DNA of 64,000 nucleotides from Candidatus Thorarchaeota archaeon (lineage in GTDB: Archaea > Asgardarchaeota > Thorarchaeia > Thorarchaeales > Thorarchaeaceae): the NCBI GenBank assembly GCA_016839245.1, contig JAEOUN010000092.1:1-64000 (forward strand). The letters run 5' to 3'. Under the pieces are notes generated by a model that had not been told where the DNA came from, ran no database searches, and saw only the letters and a list, made by a program, of their open reading frames with translations. Position numbers and translations under genes: made by a program. This document shows positions 16,965-24,635 of this stretch, one piece after another (the stretch's first letter is position 1; each line of letters starts with the position of its first letter).

Positions 16965-18161
16965 ATGATTAAGGTTCGAGAAGCGCATGAAGAAGATAGA
17001 AAATCTGCTGTACGTGTCATGTGGAAGGCATTTGAAGCTCAAAGAAACCTAGAAGAAGTTGAAAAAGAGGAATGGATTGAACGGTGGAATCGACCTGAAA
17101 ATGAGGATTGGGCTTATGTTGCTGTAGATAATGATAAGGTCGTAGCCAATATGTGCTTCTTTGCAAGTAAGGAAATGAATAACATTATCAGAGGCAATCC
17201 TCTTCGATTTGCAGCGGTCTGGGCTGTTGCAACTGATCCCGCTTATAGGAACCAAGGTTTCATTAGAAAATTATTCAAGGCCGCCTTTCTTCGAATGCGC
17301 AGAGAGAATATCTACTTATCAATTCTAGATCCCTTCAAAAGATCTTTCTATGAACAATTTGATTATGCCCTTGGGGAGCAGCGTGCGAAACACATATTCG
17401 CACCTAGTCAACTACGGACAGGATCGGTTCGCAAAGACATAGAAACTCGCGAACTCACATCAAACGATGATGCCAAGAAAGTTCTAGAAGTAAATAGATC
17501 AATGACTCGTTTTGGATCACGATTTTGGGGTTCTAATGAGTATATTTCAAGTGTCATAAAAAGGGGTCATTTTTTTCTGTTTGAAACTGATTCCGAGCCC
17601 GTCGGCACCGTCGCTTTTCATTTTGCAGAACATCATCCCGTTTACAATTTGACCGTAGGGAGTACAAGATACAAGTATGATGATGTATTTCCATCGATTA
17701 TTAAATTGGTTAGTGATCATTCAGTGAATGCAGCAAAGGTGACTTGGTATACAGATTATCAGACTCCTGTTCGACACTATTTTTCTGATTATAGTACAAC
17801 AGAATCTCATATAATCGGGTCAATGATGATGCGAATTATTGATTTTGAAGAATATTGCAGAGCGATTACTACATCAGTGCAAGCAACAAACAGAGTGGTA
17901 ATTGAAATCAAAGATCAATATTGCACTTGGAACTCGGGGATTTTTATTATAACACCCAATGATGGACGACTAGAGATAGAAAAGACAGATCAAGAACCGG
18001 ACATAAAACTAAGTGCATTTCAATTGTCAAAGGTAATATCTGGTGTGAGTCCACCACTAATGCTAAGGTCTCTAGGCGAAATTTCATGTTCCAAAGATAC
18101 TGCTGATAATCTGGAAGCAATATTTCCAGCGGACAAATTTGTGTCATATGTTAGATTCTAG
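16965..18161 (+). CDS. Eis-like GNAT acetyltransferase with SCP2 domain
   Basis: A 398-residue protein with the architecture of the Eis family: an N-terminal GNAT domain (VATDPAYRNQGFIRKLF is the acetyl-CoA-binding region, about residues 89-105), a second degenerate GNAT-like domain, and a C-terminal SCP2-like sterol-carrier fold (about residues 300-398). Known relatives acetylate multiple amines on small molecules or lysine side chains. The substrate here is unknown. The last 18 nt overlap the convergent nitroreductase-like gene. Confidence 0.8.
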   Translation: MIKVREAHEEDRKSAVRVMWKAFEAQRNLEEVEKEEWIERWNRPENEDWAYVAVDNDKVVANMCFFASKEMNNIIRGNPLRFAAVWAVATDPAYRNQGFIRKLFKAAFLRMRRENIYLSILDPFKRSFYEQFDYALGEQRAKHIFAPSQLRTGSVRKDIETRELTSNDDAKKVLEVNRSMTRFGSRFWGSNEYISSVIKRGHFFLFETDSEPVGTVAFHFAEHHPVYNLTVGSTRYKYDDVFPSIIKLVSDHSVNAAKVTWYTDYQTPVRHYFSDYSTTESHIIGSMMMRIIDFEEYCRAITTSVQATNRVVIEIKDQYCTWNSGIFIITPNDGRLEIEKTDQEPDIKLSAFQLSKVISGVSPPLMLRSLGEISCSKDTADNLEAIFPADKFVSYVRF

Positions 18162-18971
18162 AGTGAATTTCCAGACTGAACTTGAATTATCTGATGAGCA
18201 TTCAACATATGGAAAACAATTTTGATACTGCAAACCTAACCAACAATGAGCTGCTGCAGTTCCAACATCTATATCATAGTATGGCCATTTGAAATGTTGA
18301 TAGCCCTTTATCTTGCCAATCTCAATTGAAGTCCTAGAATCATTTTTGCTAATAAGATAATACCATTTTTGAGTATTCATTGCTGAAGGTGCCTTTGATG
18401 CTAATTCCAACGAAAATTGAATTTTACTTGAAAATGTTCGTAGAGAGTTTTTATGGAGAAAGAATTCGACCTGACGATGCTTCTTTGAAAATCTTCTCTT
18501 TGAGAAACGATCTAATAAACTCGTTTTATCAGGAATATAACCAAGGACAATGATACAATAGAGCTTCCGGTTTTTATTTTGTTTAGAGTTTTTATACACA
18601 ATATCGTAGACTTGCCGTTTCTTATAGTGCCCCATCCAACAGGTCTGAATTCCAAGACTCTCACAAAAGAGAACTATGAGCTCTCCTAAGAATCCGAGCT
18701 TTGCTTGTTCCTCAGTCGCATTTTCTGATTCCAAAGCGACAAACTGTCTGGGATTCTTAAAGTAAACAACACTATCGTCTTTTGGTACTACGTGATATGA
18801 AATTGTTGCATGATGTTCAAATGGAGGATTTAATGATGTAATGAATTCCTGAACAGCTTTACTATGATCAATTGATAGATGTTCATCAGTGAAATGCCTA
18901 TTAGAATGACGAATCAGAATTGCATCAGTCATTTGCTCTACATACTTTAGCATAGTTACTCGTGCTTTCAT
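18144..18971 (-). CDS. Nitroreductase-like protein (TM1586 type)
   Basis: A 275-residue protein related to the putative nitroreductases of the TM1586 type, a pseudo-duplicated FMN fold. Typical segments are AILIRHSNRHF near the start, then GELIVLFCESLGIQTCWMG, a second ELASKAPSAMNTQKWYY repeat, and DIDVGTAAAHCWLG near the end. The two half-domains resemble the two subunits of ordinary nitroreductases. The frame opens at 19061, but that would overlap the GTPase gene, so I choose ATG 18971 (MKARVTMLK); 18953 is also possible. It lies just downstream of a small GTPase gene on the same strand and is likely co-transcribed. Confidence 0.65.
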   Translation of the reverse strand: MKARVTMLKYVEQMTDAILIRHSNRHFTDEHLSIDHSKAVQEFITSLNPPFEHHATISYHVVPKDDSVVYFKNPRQFVALESENATEEQAKLGFLGELIVLFCESLGIQTCWMGHYKKRQVYDIVYKNSKQNKNRKLYCIIVLGYIPDKTSLLDRFSKRRFSKKHRQVEFFLHKNSLRTFSSKIQFSLELASKAPSAMNTQKWYYLISKNDSRTSIEIGKIKGYQHFKWPYYDIDVGTAAAHCWLGLQYQNCFPYVECSSDNSSSVWKFTLESNI

Positions 18972-19023
18972 ATATCTAGAAATGGATTTCCATAGGATGA
19001 AACAGAAATGAAATTTGCACCAA

Positions 19024-19581
19024 TTATTTCTTACTAGATTTAGCTTTCTTATCTTCATCAATAAGAATTCTTGTTAACTCAGCGAAAGACTCCTGAATGT
19101 TCTCTCCCGTCTTGGCACTGGTTTCAAGAAAAACTGTAGGCACTTCAAGTCGATCTTTAAATAATTGAGTAAAAGACAATCCTTCTTCAGTGGAAACCTC
19201 GAAATTCTGAATCTCTGGTGTCCTAAGGTCTACTTTGTTTGCAAGAATTGCTGTTGGGGGTATTTTTTGATTGTACTTGTATGCTTCAACAAGCCACCAT
19301 GTCAAATTATCAAAGGATTCACGGTTGATAACCGAATATACTAGAACGAGGGCACTGCACCCCTGATAGTAATGCTTGCGTACACTTTCAAATCCCGTCT
19401 GCCCTGCAAGATCCCAAATGACCAAGCGAACGGTCTTGCCACTTACTGTAACATATTTCTGAGCAAAGTCAACTCCTATAGTCGCAATGTGTGAAGTAAT
19501 GAATCCTTTGCCCAAGTAGTTGCGACGCACGCTGGTCTTGCCAACAGCTCCATCTCCAATAAGCACTACTTTGAACATCAT
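19024..19581 (-). CDS. Rab/Ras-like small GTPase
   Basis: A 185-residue small GTPase with all five G motifs: G1 GDGAVGKTS (9-17), switch I Thr in HIATIGVDF, G3 WDLAGQ (56-61), G4 NKVD (115-118) and G5 ETSAK. Switch II keeps the catalytic Gln of DLAGQ, so it should hydrolyse GTP. The C-terminus is Lys/Ser-rich (KKAKSSKK) with no Cys, so prenylation is not expected; a basic tail could touch lipid headgroups. The frame opens at 19605, but the SD AGGAGAG lies directly before ATG 19581/19578 (MMFKVVLIG). Such Rab-like proteins are abundant in Asgard archaea. Confidence 0.9.
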   Translation of the reverse strand: MMFKVVLIGDGAVGKTSVRRNYLGKGFITSHIATIGVDFAQKYVTVSGKTVRLVIWDLAGQTGFESVRKHYYQGCSALVLVYSVINRESFDNLTWWLVEAYKYNQKIPPTAILANKVDLRTPEIQNFEVSTEEGLSFTQLFKDRLEVPTVFLETSAKTGENIQESFAELTRILIDEDKKAKSSKK

Positions 19582-19874
19582 CTCTCCTGGGGATGTTGGA
19601 CTCATAAAATACGCACCTGACTGGTTACAAATATTAACTTGTATTGTGTAATTAGTATTATAATCCTATTCATTGGGTATTAATCAGTGCACAGAATGGA
19701 TTTTTTGGATATCAGTAGTTGTTGTAGACAAAAATAGCAAGGCTGGCAATTCAGCAGTAAACCTACATACCACTTTCATGATTGTAGTCACATCCTTTAG
19801 CATTCCAGAAAATATCATCATTCTTTTAATGAGTTGGTATATAATAGAGCACTCATCATAGCAAGATTTCGACT

Positions 19875-21383
19875 CTAAAGAATATCTTCATAGCAACTCT
19901 CATCATAATAATTGCATTCACTTTCATCATGATTTGGATAATACACCTGAGCAAAAAATGGATTCTGCTTGGCAATTCTATCGTAATTCCACGGTGGTGC
20001 TAAGCATTCCAGACACCAATGTCCAGCTCGAAGAATAAGAGTTGGTGTCGCTTTGAATCGATGTCCAAATGCACATTGCCATTCCAATTTTTCATTCATA
20101 TCCTTCATTGTTTCAGATAAACATAATCCGCCTCTGAATTTAGCAGCATGTTTCATGTCTTCTATAGTAAGTTCTGAATCATGTTTTGTATCATCATATC
20201 CATGATTCAATAGTGATGAACTAGCATTTGCATCAGGCATTCCAGAATACCAATCAGGTATTTGCTTCCATTTTTCATGAGATCCCCAAAATGCAGAGAT
20301 TCGACCTTTGTTATTTGTCTGAATCCAGCCAAGGGGGCCATCTTTACCAGAGGCCATTTTTCTCATGAGGAATCGTTTTACAAGACTTGATGGAGCAATC
20401 TTTGCCAGTTTAATATACCATGGAGATGCATGCAAAACTTGTTCATAATGATCTTCAAGGCTTTGACGTTGATGTCCAAGATACTCATTCAAAACATTAC
20501 TGTCCGCAAACCATGCGCAGTGAAAATTACGTGTGCAGAACCAATTACGGTCCATTATTTTTCTATAATCCCCAAGACCAAAAAGCTTCATCATTCGTTC
20601 CATGTACTCAAAGAAGATGAATCTACACGATGGACCTCCACCCATGTTGTATATCTTTCTCCAGAAATCATCTGATGTTTCAAGGCATTGCACGAGACCA
20701 TAACCAGCATCCTCTGCTGTAACCATCTCAATGTGTTGGTCAATTGGTTGATGAAACAAGATAGGATCCATCAAACTCATAGCATCTGGAATTCCAATAT
20801 ACGTCTGTCTAATAGAAACCCAGTATTTTAGATCGGATTCGATAACAGCGCGTTCAGCACGTATTTTAGTAGTAGCATAGAAATCATAGACACTAGGCTT
20901 GAGAGGGTCACCAGCGCGTACCCAATAGATTGGTGCAAGTCTATCACCATAGATTGCCACAGATGATATATACACAAGTCTAATCCTCTCAGAACCATTT
21001 GGTTGAGCTTTAATTGCTTTGATGACGTTTTCAGTTCCTTCGACATTTATCTTCTTAGCTAATTTTGGATTGTGATCTGCAGCAGGAGCAATGAAAGCAG
21101 CTGGATGAAGCACGAAATCCACGCCATTAACGGCTTCAAGTACATCCTTATAGTTAGTAAGATCGCCCCAAATGATCTTCAAGCATTTTTCTTCTGAAAC
21201 AATTCGTTTACATTTGTCGGTTGTGGTTTTGGCGAGATATCTCTTAAACCGCCTTTTGTTTTCTTTAGTTGGCCTAAGGAGTAAGACAATATCATACTTA
21301 GATTTTCGTTGCAGTAATTCCTTGAAAGCTGCTCCACCCATTGAACCAGAGGCACCAGTAAGCAAGACCTGAGTCTTTTTCAT
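19875..21383 (-). CDS. Extended SDR epimerase/dehydratase fused to a zinc-finger domain
   Basis: A 502-residue protein. Residues 1-330 are an extended short-chain dehydrogenase with the NAD(P) motif TGASGSMGG near residue 9 and the catalytic YATTK (YxxxK). ISSVAIYGD lies in the preceding strand. Residues 420-470 form a Cys/His-rich module with GGLCLSETM, WQCAFGHRF and AGHWCLEC, resembling a treble-clef zinc finger. Its acidic Tyr-rich tail ends in DESCYEDIL. The substrate is probably a sugar nucleotide or sterol/isoprenoid-like alcohol. It is a single-gene unit flanked by spacers on both sides. Confidence 0.8.
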   Translation of the reverse strand: MKKTQVLLTGASGSMGGAAFKELLQRKSKYDIVLLLRPTKENKRRFKRYLAKTTTDKCKRIVSEEKCLKIIWGDLTNYKDVLEAVNGVDFVLHPAAFIAPAADHNPKLAKKINVEGTENVIKAIKAQPNGSERIRLVYISSVAIYGDRLAPIYWVRAGDPLKPSVYDFYATTKIRAERAVIESDLKYWVSIRQTYIGIPDAMSLMDPILFHQPIDQHIEMVTAEDAGYGLVQCLETSDDFWRKIYNMGGGPSCRFIFFEYMERMMKLFGLGDYRKIMDRNWFCTRNFHCAWFADSNVLNEYLGHQRQSLEDHYEQVLHASPWYIKLAKIAPSSLVKRFLMRKMASGKDGPLGWIQTNNKGRISAFWGSHEKWKQIPDWYSGMPDANASSSLLNHGYDDTKHDSELTIEDMKHAAKFRGGLCLSETMKDMNEKLEWQCAFGHRFKATPTLILRAGHWCLECLAPPWNYDRIAKQNPFFAQVYYPNHDESECNYYDESCYEDIL

Positions 21384-21515
21384 GATAGTTTTTTGGATAC
21401 AACTCCCTAATAATGCTTCATTTAACCATGATATTTAGTATATAATTTGTGGAACTTCTTTTTCCAGCTGAGAATGAAAATATCACCAAGAAGGAGTGTT
21501 TTTTAAGCACAAAGT

Positions 21516-21527
21516 TAAAGTATATTG
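21516..21527 (+). promoter_or_regulatory. Putative TATA box of the BMP receptor gene
   Basis: The AT-rich AAAGTATATTG-like stretch lies about 70 nt upstream of the ATG at 21596. A transcript starting about 25 nt downstream would include a hairpin (21559-21580) in its leader. Confidence 0.4.
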
Positions 21528-21558
21528 TTAAGTCAATAGCGATTGACGAGATAACTTG

Positions 21559-21580
21559 CGGATTAAATTAGGCTAATCCG
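21559..21580 (+). repeat. Inverted repeat just before the SD of the BMP receptor
   Basis: CGGATTA (21559-21565) and TAATCCG (21574-21580) form a 7-bp stem with an 8-nt loop, ending one nt before the SD-like TAGGAGAG. It could be an operator or a leader hairpin controlling translation. Confidence 0.45.
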
Positions 21581-21595
21581 TAGGAGAGACTGAAT

Positions 21596-22672
21596 ATGAA
21601 TAGGAATGTAATTCTGGCAATAGTCGTTATAGCTGTCATTGGAGTTGCCGGATTTGGTGTGTACATGATGATTCAACCAGTGCACAATCCAAATCAGATA
21701 GCAATTGTTTTTGCTACTGGTGGTCTAGGCGACAAATCATTCAATGATGGCGTTTACGAAGGAGCAACAGAAGCAAGTGATGATTTTGACATCGGCTTCA
21801 CATTCTCCGAACCGACAGTTATTGCTGATTATGAGTCAATGATACGTGGCTATGCAGCGCATTCAGGTCTTATCGAACCTTATGATCTAATCATATGTGT
21901 TGGATATGATCAAGCTGATGCAGTCATGGCGGTAGCAGAAGACTATCCAGATCAGCAAATTGCTATCATTGATATGTATATTGATCCAACAAATTACACC
22001 AATGTTGCTTCAGTAATTTTCACTGAAAACCAGGGTTCTGCTCTTGTTGGTGCAATTGCTGGTATGTACACAACTACTGGCAAGGTTGGTTTCCTCGGAG
22101 GAATGGATATTCCACTCATCAGGAAATTTGCAGCTGGTTACTTCTGGGGTGCAAACTACTCCTACTACAATTATGTCAACGTAGGAGTGAACATCACAAC
22201 TACTGCACAGTATGTTGGTGATTGGGCTGACATTGCTACTGGTAAGAGCCTTTCATCAGGCATGTACACTGGTAATGCAGACATTATCTTTGCTGCAGCC
22301 GGAAGGTCTGGACTTGGTGCCTTTGAGGCGGCATTGGAGGAGAATGAGACATCATCACATCCCCTATGGGTCATTGGTGTTGACTCACCTCAGATGTATC
22401 TTGGATGTGAGGATTCAGAGAATCCTGAACCTCCGACAGTTTGCTTAACCTCGATGCTGAAACGTGTCGATGTTGCAACCTATGATATGATGAAGGATAT
22501 CAGTGATGATACCTATACTAGCGGCATAAAAGCCTACGATCTATCAAACGATGGTCATGACTATGAAGTCAACACTGAACTTCTCACATTACGAGAAGAT
22601 GTCGTTGATGTCGTTGAAATGATCCGAACTGGTATTATCAATGGCACTTTTGTAATTCCTGACGATTATTAG
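21596..22672 (+). CDS. BMP/PnrA-like substrate-binding protein of an ABC importer
   Basis: A 358-residue membrane-anchored receptor. Residues 5-27 are a hydrophobic anchor without a lipobox Cys. The core is a BMP-family (PnrA-like) periplasmic-binding fold: IAIVFATGGLGDKSFNDGVYEG near residue 38, DLIICVGYDQADA and GSALVGAIAGMYTTTGKVGFLGG. Family members bind purine nucleosides or related ligands for the NupOPQ/YufOPQ-type transporter. The ATPase and two permease genes follow at 22827-27084. A strong terminator separates the receptor from them. Confidence 0.88.
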   Translation: MNRNVILAIVVIAVIGVAGFGVYMMIQPVHNPNQIAIVFATGGLGDKSFNDGVYEGATEASDDFDIGFTFSEPTVIADYESMIRGYAAHSGLIEPYDLIICVGYDQADAVMAVAEDYPDQQIAIIDMYIDPTNYTNVASVIFTENQGSALVGAIAGMYTTTGKVGFLGGMDIPLIRKFAAGYFWGANYSYYNYVNVGVNITTTAQYVGDWADIATGKSLSSGMYTGNADIIFAAAGRSGLGAFEAALEENETSSHPLWVIGVDSPQMYLGCEDSENPEPPTVCLTSMLKRVDVATYDMMKDISDDTYTSGIKAYDLSNDGHDYEVNTELLTLREDVVDVVEMIRTGIINGTFVIPDDY

Positions 22673-22691
22673 TCTGTTTTTTTAAGAAATA

Positions 22692-22725
22692 GAGGGGATT
22701 TTTCCCCTCCATCTCTCTTTTTTTA
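22692..22725 (+). terminator. Terminator between receptor and ATPase genes
   Basis: GAGGGG (22692-22697) pairs with CCCCTC (22704-22709), followed by a pyrimidine tract ending in seven or more T residues. It would stop most transcripts after the receptor gene, allowing more receptor than transporter. Confidence 0.75.
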
Positions 22726-22784
22726 ATAGTTTTTCTTGATACACCAAGATTAAATAATACTAGGATATCTGACCTTCTAATAAT

Positions 22785-22801
22785 AAGCAAATACTTTGCT
22801 T
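22785..22801. repeat. Perfect palindrome upstream of the ABC ATPase gene
   Basis: AAGCAAA (22785-22791) and TTTGCTT (22795-22801) are perfect inverted arms around TAC. The element lies about 25-40 nt downstream of a TATA-like TTAAATAAT (22750-22758) and 12 nt before the SD, where a repressor or a leader hairpin could act. Confidence 0.45.
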
Positions 22802-22826
22802 ACATTGGCACTCGGAGGTACTGATT

Positions 22827-24635
22827 ATTTACGCAGTAGAACTCGAAAATATTAGTAAGACATTCCCTGGTGGTGTTGAAGCTAATAAAAATATCACTCT
22901 GAGAATAGAGAAAGGCGAAGTACATGGACTTCTTGGGGAGAACGGAGCCGGTAAATCTACACTAATGAATATTCTTTATGGAATGTTAAAACCGACCTCT
23001 GGAAAAATTAAAATCAATGGTGAAGAAATGATTTTAGAATCACCAGAAGATGCAATTACGCACGGTGTTGGAATGGTACATCAACACTTCAAATTGATAC
23101 AACCCCTTACAGTCGCAGAAAATGTTGTTATAGGTCATGAAACACCTGGTAAGGAAATTAATGTACTTGCAAGAATTGTTACGATTATTTTTTCTCTGTT
23201 TAGTATCTTTTCATTCTATAGCTTTCTTGGATTAATTGAAGGCACTATTGTAACATTTGTTTTTGCTCTATTTGTCATAGGATTCTACAAGACTACAGAA
23301 ATTCTAGATTTCTTCATCGATAAAATCTCAAATTTTAAAACTAATAACTCAATTCTCAAAGGATTTCAACAATATGTACTATCAATTGTCTTAGTCCTCC
23401 GTTATGCCGCACTCAACTTTATTCCTGTAGGCTTTGAAGAAGCTATACAGCGAATAAATGAGATTGCTGAAGAAAATGGTCTTGAAATTGATCCACGACA
23501 AAAAATCTTAGATTTATCCGTTGGTCTACAGCAACGAGTTGAAATTATCAAGGCACTATATCGTGATGCAGATATTTTGATTTTAGACGAGCCTACTTCT
23601 GTGTTAACTCCACAGGAGGTCGATGAACTTTTTATCACACTTAACAAATTCCGAGATACAGGAAAGACCATCATCCTCATTACACATAAACTTCGTGAAC
23701 CTATGGTACTGTGTGATAGAATTTCTGTACTGAGAGATGGAGAATTAGTGGGTACAGTCAATAGAACTGATACTTCTCCTGAAGAACTTGCTCAAATGAT
23801 GGTTGGAAGACCCGTTGTATTCAGAGTTGAAAAGGGACCAGCAGCACCTGGCGATGTTGTACTATCTGTCAAGCATCTATCAGTTCAAGATGTTAGAGGA
23901 ATAACAGCTGTGAAAGATGTTTCATTTGAGATTCGCTCGGGTGAGATTTTTGGATTAGCTGGAGTTCAAGGAAACGGGCAAACTGAACTTATCGAAGCAT
24001 TGGCAGGACTTCGAAAGCCAATGAGTGGAACTATATCTATTCAAGGGACAGATGTAACCGGGCGAACTCCTCGCAATATCAAAGAAGCAGGGCTTGCACA
24101 TATTCCTGAAGATCGTCAGAAACGAGGACTTGTTTTAGCATTTTCAATTGAAGAAAATTTGGCTCTAGGAAATCATTACCATGAACCATATACCGAGAAA
24201 AAAGCAGGACTCTCAGGATTCCTCAATCTAAAGCAATTCCGTTCAAATGCTGAACATTTGGTTTCGGATTACTCAATAAAGATTGGACATGTCTATGATG
24301 AGGTAAGTACTCTGTCTGGGGGGAATCAGCAAAAAGTTGTTGTAGCACGTGAATTAAGCTCCAATCCAGCTATTGTCATTGCTGCACAACCAACAAGAGG
24401 GCTCGATGTTGGTGCAACTGAATATATTCATAATGTTCTTGTAGCTCTAAGAGACGCCGGGGTTGCCGTATTTTTAATCTCAGCAGAGCTCGATGAAATT
24501 CAGAGTCTATCAGATAGAATTGGAGTTATTTTTGACGGACACCTTGTAGCAATCAAGGATCCAGAACAGACAACTGCAGAGGAATTAGGACTACTAATGG
24601 CGGGCCATAATAATGAATTGGAGGTTGAGATTTAA
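22827..24635 (+). CDS. Dual ATPase of a nucleoside/BMP-type ABC importer, with membrane insertion
   Basis: A 602-residue protein with two ABC domains, like NupO/YufO. Domain 1 has Walker A GENGAGKST (37-45), Q-loop VHQHFKL, signature LSVGLQQR (230-237) and Walker B ILILDEPT. Domain 2 has GVQGNGQTE, LSGGNQQK and the AAQPTRGLD Walker-B region. Between the Q-loop and the signature of domain 1, residues 109-203 form a hydrophobic insertion of about 95 residues with about three membrane-helix-like stretches; relatives have only a short loop there. Coding similarity begins at YAVELENISKTF. No ATG, GTG or TTG lies there, so initiation seems to be at ATT 22827, seven nt after GGAGGT. The first ATG, 22965, would remove Walker A. 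The stop overlaps the next ATG. Confidence 0.9.
   Translation: MYAVELENISKTFPGGVEANKNITLRIEKGEVHGLLGENGAGKSTLMNILYGMLKPTSGKIKINGEEMILESPEDAITHGVGMVHQHFKLIQPLTVAENVVIGHETPGKEINVLARIVTIIFSLFSIFSFYSFLGLIEGTIVTFVFALFVIGFYKTTEILDFFIDKISNFKTNNSILKGFQQYVLSIVLVLRYAALNFIPVGFEEAIQRINEIAEENGLEIDPRQKILDLSVGLQQRVEIIKALYRDADILILDEPTSVLTPQEVDELFITLNKFRDTGKTIILITHKLREPMVLCDRISVLRDGELVGTVNRTDTSPEELAQMMVGRPVVFRVEKGPAAPGDVVLSVKHLSVQDVRGITAVKDVSFEIRSGEIFGLAGVQGNGQTELIEALAGLRKPMSGTISIQGTDVTGRTPRNIKEAGLAHIPEDRQKRGLVLAFSIEENLALGNHYHEPYTEKKAGLSGFLNLKQFRSNAEHLVSDYSIKIGHVYDEVSTLSGGNQQKVVVARELSSNPAIVIAAQPTRGLDVGATEYIHNVLVALRDAGVAVFLISAELDEIQSLSDRIGVIFDGHLVAIKDPEQTTAEELGLLMAGHNNELEVEI

Noticed and set aside
16965..16990. 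GGTTCGAG resembling a tRNA T-loop
   Set aside because: It lies inside the Eis-like coding sequence and no tRNA cloverleaf can be folded around it.
19673..19861. 62-codon plus-strand frame between the GTPase and SDR genes
   Set aside because: No SD, no similarity, and the sequence is typical of a spacer.
22965..24635. Starting the ABC ATPase at the first ATG, 22965
   Set aside because: This would remove the conserved N-terminus and Walker A, which are fully coded in frame upstream.
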